Shown in pieces: positions 25,601 through 40,100 of a DNA stretch of 64,000 nucleotides. The stretch comes from Allodiplogaster sudhausi. Its lineage: Eukaryota; Nematoda; Chromadorea; Rhabditida; Diplogasteridae. The stretch covers positions 872,001 through 936,000 of the forward strand of contig CALZFC010000019.1 in assembly GCA_945643635.1 (NCBI GenBank). The letters run 5' to 3'. Below the pieces are notes generated by a model. It was not told the DNA's origin. It worked only from the letters and a program-made list of their open reading frames with translations, and did not search any database. A program made the translations under genes and the position numbers. The stretch's first letter is position 1. Each line of letters begins with the position of its first letter.

Positions 25601-28600
25601 ACATCACACTCTTCATCATTCTCACATTCTAACGATTGTAGTCATTACTTTTAGAAATGCAAAGAAACCTCGGTCGCGACGCCGAACAGATTGCCGCTTC
25701 CGTAGTATTTGCCACATCGCTCGTAATGCAGGGTCATGATCTAAACTAATTCTATAAGTTTAAATAGGAGAGTTAGGTAGATACTGGGAAAGGAGACTGT
25801 AGAGAAAGAAGGGGAGTATGCAAAATAAAAGAGAGATTGAGAGAAAGAGAACGAGAGAGAAAGAGAGAGAGCGAGAGAGATAAGGAGATACTTTGAAAAG
25901 AGAATGTAGAGAAAGAAGGGGAGTATGCAAACTAAACGAGAGATTGAGAGAAAGAGAACGAGAGAGAAAGAGAGAGCGAGAGAGAGCGAGAGCTGATAAA
26001 TATAATTACGCAAGAAGGAGAAGAATTTACCCTTAGGGGAACAAGAACGTTCTCGTGCATGTGTTGAATGTCGATGATTACCTTCTTCAGCAACTTGATC
26101 ATCATTCCTTAAAGATCATTCTTATACATTTCAATGATGTTCTTGTTCATGTAAACTCAATTCGTCGCGCAAAACGTCGGAAGACTTGAAAGCAATATGT
26201 CTGTTCACTCGGAAGTTATCATTGCTTCGCATTTGTCAAAGATTGAGCTTGCCGTTCCACTGACCCGGAGGCAACTCATGAGTGATGGCAACGAGGAAGT
26301 CGGAGACAGCTTCCCGTTGATTTTTCGTCAGCGACTTCAGACGGTTCATGCGGTAGACCTGAATGACTATTTGAAGGCATGAATAGAAAGGAGACTTGCC
26401 GTGTGGAGAGTGGCATCGAGGAGGGCAGAATGGTGCTCGGCATCCGTGAAGAAATGAGCATGTGCAGTGAGCAGAGGAAGGACCGCGTTACAGAGATATC
26501 TAAATCGATTGTAAAAATGATAAAGAAGTCTTTAAATACATACATATATGTATGTATGTGCAAAAATGAAGCTAACCGATTCAATGCAAGTGCCGTGTCC
26601 GATTCGAGAGCGCGAGGCTGTAAGTTTGATAATTTTAAATTTTTACAATTTGATTTACTATTCTCAGAATTCTGCGATTGACCACACGCCGTCTTCTAAC
26701 CGAGTCCATCATTGTTGCTGCACGAAGATCAGGCAAGAAGCTCTGCTCCAGAAGCTCGAAGAGCATTTCCTGCAACACTTCAAGACTCATCATCAAAGAA
26801 AGAGAGAACAAAGAGACCTGAGATTCGATGCCGTAGACTCGGTCGAAGAAGAGGAGAACGGACTGCTTGTGATTAGGGAGGAGACCGGGCAGGGGACCCG
26901 TGTCTGAAGGTGCAATTAATAGGACATGTTCAGGAAAATGAAGTGTTGACTTGGACCAGTGAGCGGATTCTATGTGGGACAGAGACAGAAAAGACACTTT
27001 CCTTGTAAGGACATGTTAGCGAGAGAGCATTGAAATAGACGTGAGAGTGCGAGTGAAATCAGAGAACATCAGAGAGCATAGAGAGAATGAGTGTGTTAGT
27101 TATAGCATTGATTATGAGAAATTGTTAAGAATAAGTCACAGCAAACCGTTCTCTCTCCGCTTGCTCTCCTGTACTTTTGCCATCCGCTGCAGCCTCCGCT
27201 GGCCTCCGCCGCGCTTCTTTAGTGGTCCAGACAAAACGCCAGTCGCCGACCGCGGGAGGGTGACAGCTTGGTTGGCAGTACCGGGAACTTTCGAACGGGT
27301 TCCAGCGGAGATCTTTCTCTTCCCCGACAAAGGAAACTCCTGGGAGCTGATAGAAGTCTTCATGGAAGTGGTGGTGCGGCCACTGGCAGCCGAGGTTGGA
27401 GTGGAGCGGTCCGCGTCGGTAGAGAAGGCGCGTGACTCGGAGAAGACAGCCGCGCGCTGCTTGCGGTTGCTGGCCGCGGCCGGCTGGAGGATTTTCGCGA
27501 CTCGCGGGGACGGCTTGGAGATGTTATTGGACGGCTGGAACAGAGTCTGCGGCCGAGGCTGCTGCTGCACTTGCTGCAGTTGTTGATGCTGCTGCTGCAT
27601 CTCCGAGGCAAGGGCGGCGAAGGAGAAAGAAGTCGGAGCAGCAGTTCGGAAGGGTAGAGAGAAGGGTGTGAAGGTTGCACCGCCTGTTACAGGAGTCTTT
27701 GCTTCTTTACTCCGGTGTTAATCACTCATTCTCAGGTCATATTTGATTAAAAATTTGCGAATCTAATTTTTGCGAGTTATCTCTTTCATTTAATGTGGTT
27801 TTTTTTTCAAAATTAAATTTCAGCAGAAAAGCTCTGTTAGTTGTTTTGTTACTCAGAGCATTCCAGTGCAGAACATCGCCAAGTTGTCTCGAACAAAGAA
27901 AGGAGAACGAAGGGAGAGCGTGCGAACCTGACAGCGAAACTTCGTCGAATGCTGAAATCATCAACTCAGGGAAAAAGCCAAACATATTTTTCTTCTCTAT
28001 AAAGCGCAATATTTCCATGACATGCAAAGGCCAAAATGAAAACTGGCAAGCAAAAAAAGGGGAACAAAGGAACGAAGGCTGCGATGCACGGCAAAGCAAG
28101 CACTTCCTATGACGACAACTAATTAAACATTGAGGCATGTAAAGCTTCCTTCCACTAAGTGAGCACAGAATATAGTACTGGCTACCATTTCTAATGATCT
28201 CCTCCACCACGCACCGTCGCTCGTCTGATTCGCCAGATTAGGAATGGTGAAGCGGAGGCTGAGGATGCGGCCGAGGTCATCGAGTGAGATGAGAGAACGG
28301 AGGATCGCGCGAGCTCGAAGCGAGTCTCCCTTGCCCGCCTACACAAAACGAAGTCATTTCATATTCATTTCATTCTATTAGACTTTCATGTAAAACTTAA
28401 CAGGCAACCATGTCGAACCTGAATGGCCATTGGATCTGGCGCACACTTCGCAAGCAGATCAACCAGTGAAGAGTAGAAGTCAAGGGTCGCTGCTCCCAAG
28501 TCGATGTAGTCTTCTCCTAAAACTGGTCGCTACTTGACAATAAAATAGCTCTATTCAATTGAAAGCTGTATAGATTATTAAATTGAACATTAGAAGAAAT

Positions 28601-31600
28601 ATAAAAAAAAGAAGAGGGAGCTAGCCTTCTGCATCGGGTGATGGGTAGCTTGGATTTTCGTGTAGAAGAGTGGACTTCAGTGCACGGATATCCCGTGGAG
28701 GTCCACCACACTCTTCAAGTGTTCGGATATCTTCAGATAGAGCGATTGCCTCCTGCAAATTTTCAAATTTATGGACAGATCCTAGATCTTATAGATACTT
28801 CGAGTACCACAAAATATTCTGAAATACATATGCATGTATGTATGTGCTTACATACATACATATGTATATCTATGTATGTTCAAATAATGAGAATGCCTCA
28901 TTCGTTCTATTTATAAACCATGGAAGAGAGCGAAATGTAAACGAGATATGCAACCTTAAATGCTTCGAAGAGTCCCTGCCCTTCTCCCTTAAGAGCGACT
29001 CCAAGGCATTCGGGACGTCTGATCAAGAGACGAATGACGAGGTTCGCATTCTCTTCCACGTTCTCTCCGTTGATCCACACGCAAAAGCGGAGGAAGTCGA
29101 TGTAACTAAAAGAAAAAGATTTCCTAAGAAAATAAAGAGTCTGAAAGAGCCAACCGTTCTCCTTCAACCGGGTCCCATCCGATGTCGGGATATCCCTTCG
29201 CGATCAGCTCGGAGTTCGGCTGCAATGTAGACTCATTGTCGGGGATAAGTTTCATCCATGTGGATATCTTTCTTCTCATTATCCAAACCTGGAGTCCGCA
29301 TCTGCTGAGGTAGACGGCGACTTTGTCAAGTTCTTCCTCCTTCAACGCGAGTGCCAATTCATTGTTGTCCATGAAGGAGGAATACGCGACATCCAATGGC
29401 ACTGAGCCCCTGCGAGAACATTCATTAGATAAGTATGTAATAACCACATTCAAGAAAAGAAAGAAAGAAACGAATCAGTGCCCAAATACGAAGTGGATAG
29501 GGTTCTCCCAGGAATGGTGGCAGAAAAAAGGAGAACACAAAATGACCTCAACGATGGTCTGGCCAGGAGCATCGTTGCATTGTCCAGCAAGAAGGAGAGA
29601 TGCTCGAACATTGCCTGAATCATTTTACAATCTACTCAAAATGAAACTCAATTAACTGTGGCTGAACCTTTTGATTGTGGCGACTGGAACGACAGAAGTA
29701 ACAGAGGAATCGAGAACACGCCACGACCATCTCAGAGCAGTCTCGCAGCGTCTTCCCTGGGTCTCCTGAGACGGCAGGTGCTAGCCTCTTTCAGCTACTC
29801 CCCCCCCCCTCTCCCTGTCTTCTTCCCAACCTTCCTCTCCTTGATCGTGTTCCGCAGCTGCAGCCTGTGCAGTGAGAATGTTCATCATGATAGACATGAC
29901 ATTCTCATGGACGGAGAGAAGTCTCATCAGGTCGGGGTGTTGGAAGAAGATTCGATTATTCATCAGCTTCCTAGAAAGGTTAAACTGTTTTAACCGAGAA
30001 TGCAATTACTGCTGCCTAATAGAAATACAGTACCGCCCAACAACCAGGGGTGCAGGAACCTTCGGAACTTTCGGAAAGTTCCAAAATGTACGATCAAATT
30101 GTGCGCTTCTGGGTAATCGCACGTCGATTTGGTTTGCATATTCGGATTCAGGCACTCGAGTTTTACCAAAATTGAGCATAAAATGTAAAAAAAAATGAAA
30201 AATGAAAATCTTGTGAATTCGGTAATGTGTCAATGTGTAATCGTTTCAGTGCAATTTATGAAGGCAGTTGCACGAACAGAATTACTTTAAATTACAGTTG
30301 CAGATGCCATTTCGGGCACTTGAATTTTGGTTGTGGCCCAGCCGGGGCTGTTCCATCTCTGGTCTGTACGACCCTTGCTTGCTATTTTGAGCGTCGCAAG
30401 TTCGAATCCCAAACGGGACGAATGTTTTGACAATGAAAAAAGGAAGTAGAGTCAAAATGATAGCCCAAATTGGGGGATCTTTCAAAGCGAAGCAAAGAGA
30501 GAACAACTCAAGAAGTAACAGTGAGAGAGAGAGAGAACGTGAAGCTGGGAAGTAGGTGGCTGACCAACTGTCAAGGATTCGGTTGTTCGAGCGCGCTGAT
30601 ATGATTGGTATGGCCCAGTGGCTTTCGCGTTAGCCTGCTATTTTGTTTGTCACAGGTTCGGGCACCGCTCGCAGTAATTCTTTTGCTGCGGATGACTTCG
30701 GAAGGAATGGAATTTTTGTGGCATGGACTCTAACGACTCTTAAAAACAACGTCAAATGCTTCCTAAAATTGTTTGTAGATACTGGCTGTATGGCTGCGTG
30801 GAGTATTGGTATGCTTGTAAGAGTGTGAGCGGAATGGCTGGTGTTCGATTCTTCTTTTAAACTAATTTATTCAATTTTCTTTTGCAAGATTTTTTTGACG
30901 TAGTTTTTTATTTGTAACATTAAAAGTCACTAGATAAGATAAAAGGATGCTAAATGGCATCTGCAACTGTAATTTAAAGTAATTCTGTTCGTGCAACTGC
31001 CTTCATAAATTGCACTGAAACGATTACACATTGACACACTACTGAATTCACAATATTTTCATTTTGCAATTTTTTTGACATTTTATGCTCAATTTTGATA
31101 AAAACCCGAGTGCCTGAATCCGAATATGCAAACCAAATCGACGTGCGATTACCCAGAAGCGCACAATTTGATCGGACATTTTGGAACTTTCCGAAAGTTC
31201 CGAAAGTTCCTGCACCCCTGGTTGTTGGACGGTACTGTACCCTCTTACAATAAAATCTCCGATACATGTAATCTGCTATGTCTTATCAGAAGCAGAAAGA
31301 AGTCGAACCAGAGTCCCCGTTTGAGGATGGCTTCTTCGGTCTGCTCGAATTGGATGGTCAGCAGCTCACGGATCTGGATGAGATAGACGATGAAGTCTTC
31401 TACATCGTGTACGTTCCTCTCGTGCAGAACGTACGTGTTGGCCATCGCATCTCGGAGCTGAGAAGAGGAATGAGAATGAAGTGAAAGAGTAGAGAAGACT
31501 CGAGCGAAACCTCTCGAATGCCCGAATACTGCCGGAGCAGAAGCCGGAACATTCGGCGGATGAGTTGGCTGTCCTCAATGAAGGATTCCATCGCCCACTT

Positions 31601-32184
31601 CCGCAGCATTTCGATGATCATCATGCTAAAGATAATAATTCTTCAGTAGCAAAACTATTAAAATCACCATTTCGAAGGTATGAATTTGAGTGAATTGTTG
31701 CTGAAATTGCAAATATGAAAGAGTGAGCCGTGCCGGAAGTTCTCGGTTCCCTTGGCGACCATGAACCCGTCGTCGTAGACTGCGGGAGGCACAGCGACGA
31801 AGAGGCGGGCGAGTTTGTCCACCCACGAAGTTCCATCGTCCAACTGCAATCCTTCCAGTCCCTATATCAAAAGGATAGCGGATGATCAAGTCTGTACATG
31901 ATGAGCAGGAACGGTGTTAGCCGCTCTCTTAGATATCACAGCATAATGAAGTTTCTCATTCTATTTAAAAGAAAAACAAGAATCTCGCCTCGAGTGTCGC
32001 CGCTTCTTCGCATTCGTCCTCTTCGCGGCAACCGATGCGGGCCACGAGAAGTTCACAGAAATCCCTGAAATCCGTTCTTATTTCACTATTGTAATAAATT
32101 GTACGTAGAAGTGATGGAATAGAGGTATGAGAGAGAGCGCGAGAGTTACAGAAAGAGTGTGTGAGAGTGAGACGGAGAGAAAAG

Positions 32185-32215
<31 letters not shown>

Positions 32216-35200
32216 AGAAAAGAGATGCCTGAGCTGCTGCTGAAGATTATCAGCCATGGGGCAGCTGTCATATTCCACGTCATCGTCCAGCATTGTTGTC
32301 TCCTGCTCCTGCAGTTAAAATGAGAGGGAATAAGGTCACAAAAAGTGAAGAAGAAGAACGCATGCTCTTGCTCGCATACCAATTACAAATTTACAACACG
32401 GAGGATTAGTTCATTTCTATCTGAGTTATTTAAATTTGTGCGCTATCTCACTGATTAAAATACGCAGCATTACATACATAAGCGTAGGATTTTTCACTGA
32501 AATTTGACTTTAAAGAACAAAATGATAGCGGAGACCGGAAAAATTTAATGTATTCATGGAACTGAGAATTCAAAAAGCGCTTACGCACAGAACAAAACGC
32601 AGAATGCCGGAAGCGTTAATTTAGCTACAAAACAGAAAAAGTGAGGTGAGTTTCTTTTGGTTGATTGGTTGGTGCGGAACTCATGGGTGCGAAATGACAA
32701 AAGATGTTGGCCGGGGAACCGACCGAATAGCCAAAAAGACCGCGACCTTCCGACTTCTGTGATAAAATCCTTGCACTTTTGGGAGATGATAACTAGAGTA
32801 CTTTCTAAACAGTTTGTCTCCAACCTTCTTCTTGCACTGCAAAAGCCGGAACATTTGCTCTCGCGGCGGGCAGCGGAATTCCTGGAGATAACAGAATGTA
32901 AAGCTACCAAATTTATCATCTAAGAAAATTTTGCCAACGTTAGACCTTAGTTCTCTTGGCGGCTTCAGCTGGAGGCATGTCCGTCTGCTTGATGTCCATG
33001 TATCTAAAGTAATCTCTAGATTCTGACCATGAGGAAAAAAAAAAATTAAAAGCGCTCATTGGAAATTCGGTTGAAAAGTCTTCATAATAAAGAAATTATC
33101 AACAATAAAGAAAGGGAAAACATCAACCTCCTACACTGGTCGAGTTGGAGTTCGCCAACGAATCCTTCGGCGAATGAGACGAGGGAAACGACTCGGTGCC
33201 TGAGTTGAATGTCGCAGAGATGGTCGAGGATCGACACGAGTTGCAGCCTCACTCCCTCAGCCAACTCGATCTCAGTCAGCCCCTTTTGAAGAGTCTCTGC
33301 AAAGGGCAACCTCATTACGAAAATAACGATTGTTTATAATGATAGGATTAAAGTTCCACAAAAGACAAGATTTGGAAACCTGGTTGATATGTTTCGTCAA
33401 AGGCAGACGGGTGAATGAGTTTGAGCAGAAGTTCGAGTTCCTCGGTAGACACCAGTCCAATCACAAGCAACGCGTCAAAGAGCTTCAGAAGAGGCCTCAA
33501 CACGAGATATAATATTATTATCAACGCTTTACAGTTTGCACTCTTAAAGTAAAGGGGTACTCGAAGTGGTTGAGATTGCTTCCACCGATGAGATCGCGGC
33601 AGTTCGTGACAGCGTGCTTCACGCAGTTAGTCAAGGATGACATCACGTGAGCCTCAACAGTTATTACTTGATTATCAGCTTTCATCAATAAAAAAAGATC
33701 AGCAGATAGATAATATATTATGCTTTGTTCGATCCAAAAATGCCAAATGTTCAAAGATGAAATATTTTAAGCACCTTCAAAGCGGCCAAGTTGATTGCCG
33801 GCGGAAGGAGCTTCATATCTTCCTCCTTGTTCTGCACTCTGAAAGTAACAGTACATTTTAAAGAGTAAATATCAGTAGGACTAGTTTTAAGACCAACATA
33901 AGAAGTGAAAAATTGTTCAATGACAGCAAGATAAAACGAACATTGCGTTAGCTGGTCTGACGGGGTCGGAGACCATGACGGGCAGCATCGTGTAAGTGTC
34001 GCCCATGATCTGCGGATAGCGGGACTCGGTGTCGGGGTCGAAGACGTTCTTCTCCTCGAGTCCCTTCACGAGTGGAATCACGTACTCCTTGCCGAAGGAC
34101 TCGCGTGCCGCGGCATGCGAAGAAAGGTACACGGCGATCAGCAAGTCGTGGAAGCCCTGGCGCAGCGGCCCCGACAGGTCTACAGATACATATTTTAAGG
34201 AATTGAATATCGACATTACAAATTAATTCGTTGAAAAGAAGTTGTAAAAAGAAAGAAATATGAGCGGTGCTAACAGTGACTCATCACGGCGTACATGATC
34301 TGGTCTTCGTCAACATGTTGACACAGTGTATGAGCCACCTGAAAATATATCACGATTAAATGCCTAAACATATTCGTATTTTCTAAAGCCAATTAGAAGC
34401 GAAGGGACTCGCCTTGTGATTTCCGTGAGCTGCAAGTTTGCAGTAGAGGCCGAGAGTGTGTCTGTGGAAGGAGAGGAACTCGGGCTGTTCTATCATCTCC
34501 AGCACATCGAATGCCTCGTCCTTCTCTGGCGCGTACACCGCCATGATTCGGACTGGATCGTCGCACAGCACTGACCAGCCTAAAAACGCAATCTCCCTCT
34601 CTCTCTGTTCTCTCACTCTCTGGTTTCGCCCTCTCTGAGTAAGAGTAAGTGCCTGAAGATAAAGAATCTCAATATGCTTCTGAAGCGTGCCTCTGATCTC
34701 GCTTAGCTTGAGAGCAGTTGTCCTGAGAGTCTCATTGGGTACTCGTGCCCAATAGACGGAAGAGAGTCTCTCGACTGTCAGACGAGGCGGACACGAAGGA
34801 AGCAGAGACTTCTGCGACGACGTGAACATGGCTGCCGACAACGGGAAGGTGTACTGCAATGGTGGGATATTGAGTGGAGAATAATCGGAGAGAAGAATGA
34901 CAAGCATACCTTCACACGGCCAAGCTCGAACTGGAGAAGTTCGTTGGCCGTTGGCGTCACGAAGGCTGCAGGGAAGAGCATCGCGCCCGGTTCGAGCTGG
35001 AGACATAATTATCTATGTATATATGCATGTATGTATGTATGTACATGCATACATGAATGTGTCAGCATCAGTATTATATTGTATTTTCAATTATATAAAA
35101 TTGAAATATATTTCGACAACTTGCAAGATGACCAACCTTGAACTTGACACCGGTGTCTTGGCCAGAGACCTGGAAGGTCAACTCCCCGATCGAAGTATCA

Positions 35201-37078
35201 ATGATACATCCGATGAGAGTGCCTGTCACCTTAACACCACTTCTGTTACCAATCTCTATGTCAGTTTTACATTAACGAACATTAATAAAACTATATATCG
35301 ATCAAGGAAATAAGTACGCACATAAGCAAACAATTGCAAAAACAAAATAGCAAACCTTTGTGCTTCCAGCATCACTGACGCTTGCGAGGAGCTCTTGCGC
35401 GTTTACTACGAAGCAATTCCGGAATTCGACGCTTCAAAAATTCTTTTCTTCATTGAATTACATAAAAATCATAAGAAGTTAACAAAGCAAGAGAGAGTAA
35501 CCTCTCCGACGTCAATCCATGGTGATCTTGCTCACTGAAGCGACACTTGCGAACGCCTTCGGGTCCATTGAACACTTGGTTGTAGTAGTGGTAGTGGGGG
35601 GTCACCCAGCCAACCCACACCTCAACATGGGCACATTTCGCAAGTTAACTAAAGAAAGCTCAAGATGAACAGCTAGACAAAATGAACCTGTGCTGGGTCT
35701 TGACCAGGGAAGATGCGTACTCCATAGTAGTATTCATCAACCTTAACACCAAGTAAATTTTTTTAATTTTTTAATTAAAATTAGAAAATAATCATACATA
35801 AAATCACTATATAAAAGCTGAATAATCAAGCTACATATAACCTTGTCACTCATTGCTAGGAGAGCAAGGCTGTCATTCTCCACTGGAGTTCCGTCCGGAA
35901 GCTTCTCCACGATTGGCACTATCGATGCTCGCTGAAGAATGATAATGAGAGATAAGAGAAAACAGAAAGAAGAGAGATGGAGTGAAAGCGGAGAGAGAGG
36001 ATGGCAACGTCATAAGGAATATTAAAAGCCATTAAAATAATGTAAACAAAAAGTCTTACCTTCTCTGTGATGATAGGCGCGGGAGCTGGGGCGTCCTTCT
36101 TCTTTCCCTTCTTCTTCATGCTCGACTTCTGCTTCGCGGCTGGCAAACGGCCAGGACCGGAAGAGGGCATCTCTCCGTTTGTTTGAGCTGCAAGTTGCAC
36201 AATACAAGTTTTTAAGTAAATAGAATGAAATGCTCCATCTATGTCCTTGGGATCTGGCAACTACAAATGATGGCAGAGAGTTCTGACCAAGAACATCCTT
36301 GCCGCTCACGCCGATTGGCACGTCTGTCTCCACATCCGCGTCGAAGGAGCGCGAGTTCGTCTTGTGCTTCGGAAGGCCGAGCAACTCCTTCGACTCTTTC
36401 GAGTCGCGACTGCAGGAATACAATTAGTTTCCAGTAAAAGTAACAGACAGCCCAGTACTTCTTTCTGTTGTGCGAGACATCTCGGAGTCGGCCGAGAATG
36501 CCAGTCTTCTTGGCAGGCCGCTCCCTCTCCAGCATCTCCTTCAGATGTTCTTCAGCCGCCAGGCGCTCCTCTGGCGGCAGTTCCAGCAGACTTTGTCTGC
36601 AAGAGAGAGCACTCCTCACAGTTACTTCAATCTGTATCGATAGTCTCACAAATCGAGACGAAACAACCACCAAGAAAGCGACTTCTCTCCAAGCCAGTGG
36701 CTATCTTTTTTTTATTATAAAGAGTTAACACTGCTAAATGACAGCAATAGAAATGCAACCGAAGTTAATAAACTGTAAAATTGAACTCATGCTGCATGCC
36801 AATAGAACACACTTTAATTCGCGAAATTCATGCTGTCACTCATTCGATACATGCGAAAGCTGTTACAGTTTCTACTCATTCAGGCGGAAGCGGAAGTGCC
36901 TGGAGGACCCTGCAAGAACCTGAGAGCACGAAGAAGATCGCCGTGGGCCTCGCCTTCCATGCGCAGCCAAGTCAGGAAGGACTCGTCCAGCGAGGAGAAC
37001 ACGCCGAACGTCATGTACATCGCTAGACGACGCCTCTGGCTGTTCAGAATGTATGAGGGAGGGTGATGAGAGAGAGAT

Positions 37079-37125
<47 letters not shown>

Positions 37126-40100
37126 GAGGGAGGGAAGAGAAAGAGGGGGAGGAGGAAACTGCAAACGGGAAGAGAGCGAGAGAGTCAGACAGAGCAGAGG
37201 GATGAGGAGGGGAGAATTAAGAAGTGAGATCCCCACTCTTCTCCCGTACACACGCACACTCCTACTCGGTACTCCTAGCTGATGCAAACTTCCTCAGTTA
37301 CCTAAGTATCTGCCCGAAGTCGCCATTCTCTGTGATGGCAGGGAGAGAAAGGGCTACCCAGTTCACACATAATGCTAGTTCATGCAGACTCTACTCGAAG
37401 TAGGCACTCGGGACGGACAGAAGAGCTCGGCTGATTCGTTGGTTAGACAAGGAGTTTTCAAACAAAGAGAAGCAATGTTCATTTTTGCATCATGTCCGGG
37501 AATTCATCGTAAACAAAGTATTACTAAAATTACTCGCGAAAATAAAATTCTTTAACTGAATAAATACCTGATGGCGGCGGGCTCAGTGAGATGTTCTCCG
37601 TTCTCGTCGAAAGACGGCTGCTTGCTTCGGGTCGACTTCTGGTCTTCATCCACATCCTCCGAATTTTGCTTGAAAGCCGAAAGAAGAGTCCGCGACAAAG
37701 AGCGTTGCTGGCAATGGAGAATTACTAATAGAGTTGCCAAAGAATAATGGACAAAATAAGAAAGAAGACCAAGTAAATATTAGAGATATGCATTATTCAA
37801 ACCCAAAACAATATGCTCACCTTCTTTCCTTCGCCTTCAAACTCCTTAGGAATTCCGATCGGCTTAATTGTAGCAATTGACTGACGCGGGGGCTTGTACT
37901 CCTGAAAAAAAGTTTTAACGTTGCTAAATTTTTTAAATTTACTGGTAAATTTAATTTGCGGTAATCAGTAAACCTTGAGCTGTCGTAGAATATTGTCCTT
38001 GTCCTTGTTGCGAAGAAACGTTTCATTGCATCGGACAGGCAGTGAGAGTCGCATGAATTCCATTCGAGACTTTTCACTTGTCGTTCCATCAGAGTTTGTC
38101 GCCTAATTTAGCCAATTAGTTAGTACGTACATAAAAAAATTATTATTGGATCGGCCCGATTGTGTACGGGAGACAGAAATGATATGTGATGCCAAATGGG
38201 CATAACTAGGAAAATGAAGAATACAAAAATAAAATAATGTTTAAATACCTTTTGCGTGATTTTGAGACAAGGAGGAGAGTTGCCGGTGGCAGGAATGCGA
38301 GAAACTTCGATGCATCCGTCCTCCTTGATCTCGTTGAAGCGAGCGAGATGCTTCGCGAACCACATCGGCATCGGCCGGTACATGTTGCTACCAATTACAA
38401 GCTAATGAATTTGAAATCATCACATTAACACAGGGATACTGAGAATTTGAGATCGCATAATATGTCTTCAGAAACTATAAAGATAATGAATGGGCAAAAG
38501 TACTTACACACAGAATGGATCATATCCCTCTTGGAGACCACAAGTAGTGAAGAATTTCAACGAATTGCTGTCCTGGCCAAAGTTAAGTCGGCAGCGTTGG
38601 CCTGCAACTTTTGTAATTGTTTTGCGAAACTTTGGCTGATTTGAACGACATCTCTTGGAAGGACAACAAATATTAAATCGTAACGAATTACCGTTCTTCA
38701 AATTGGGAAAATGAGAAAATGCTGACCGGATCCCAGTGTCATGGCGGGGACGAGACCCTCTCCACACATCACATTGTCGAAAGCCATCTCAGAGCCCGAT
38801 GGATCCTAGAGTTGGCCCTTTCAAATTGACAGAAAGAAGTTAAGAGAGCCTCTCTGTAAGACTCAAGGAGGCCGCCATGGACGCCTGCCCTAGAAATTCA
38901 TAATTTTTCTACAACCTTGAAAACATTAGGGATGTATCTAGTGTTCATAACGAAGTCTAGGCGGTCAGAAAGTTTAGAAAAAATTTTTTCACTTAGATAT
39001 AAGTCGTAATGTTCATAAACTTTGGATGACCATAACTACCGTTATACTCAATATTTCTAAATAATCTTTTCACTGTTAGATTCCTTGTTCAAAACTACAC
39101 AAAAAAGTCCGTGGAGACCATTTTCGAAAAATAAAATTTATATGACTTTTCTCCAATTTATGTTTTTAAAAAGTCGTTTTCAGGCAATAACTTTTTTTTT
39201 TACTATTACGTCCAAAAAACCGAATGGTCCATGAGAAAGAGCAGGAAAAACTACACAGAATATGTTTCTGCGAGGAAAAATCTCGGATACCTTTTTTGGG
39301 TATCTGCATTTGAATATGGGTTTCTGAGCAAATTTCGGCTTTGGCTGCAAACCATAATTTCTTTCAAACTTCATTAATTTTAAAACGGAATAGTCCATTC
39401 GATGTTATTTTTTATCCTCTTTAAAATGGTATATACTTTGTACGCAAACGAAATTAGTCTAAAGGCCTAAAATTGACTTTTTGTGTTTTTGGCCAAATTC
39501 TGGTGTTAAAATACTCATTCTTTGGTTCATTAATGGGTCATATAGACCGAATTACCACATAACATTTATTCTACAAGAAAGAGCAGTTAAAACTGAGTCG
39601 GGTACAGCTTTTTAATCAAAATCTGAGGATACCTTTTTTGGGAATATGCATTTGAATGGTGACCGTTGAAGGCGATATTGCTGCATATTTTTTGGCAATT
39701 ATTTAAAATTAGTTCTTTTGAAACATCTAGCACCCAATAATATGTATTCCAGGATTCTTTGAAGTTCTTTCATGATATACCACTCAAAAGTACTCTAAAA
39801 GTCATGAAATTTCATTTTTACGAGCCTAGAAGGCGAAATAAATGTATGAAAACTCCTTCGAAGCCAACTATCTGGTCATTTGTGAATCGGATTACCAAAA
39901 AGGTCATAACCATTCGAAAGAGCAGAGACTTTTACATAATATATCCTTCAATGAAAATGCAAAACCTGTACATTTTAAAGAAATCTTGAAATTTCGAAAA
40001 AAAAATCGGCGACAGGATTCGACTATTTTGAGCTGTTCTGCGAAAGCTGGTACCAATGGAACTTATGTTCTGAAAACTATACCGTTAGGTTGTTTGAGAC

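Larger units (their letters stand above)
30028..31237. mobile_element. Tc1/mariner-type non-autonomous element with 283-bp inverted repeats
   Basis: Terminal inverted repeats run 30028-30310 and 30955-31237, both starting CAGTACCG in outward-to-inward reading, flanked by TA on each side (30026-30027 and 31238-31239). A TA target and CAGT ends are characteristic of the Tc1/mariner superfamily. The 640-bp interior has no transposase ORF, so the copy is non-autonomous. It lies in a RyR intron. The repeats differ from each other at a number of positions, implying some age. Confidence 0.85.

Noticed and set aside
34580..34690. Reading through 34580-34690 as RyR coding sequence
   Set aside because: The frame happens to stay open, but the translated stretch (repeated Arg/Glu) breaks an otherwise gap-free alignment; a GC-AG intron restores it exactly.
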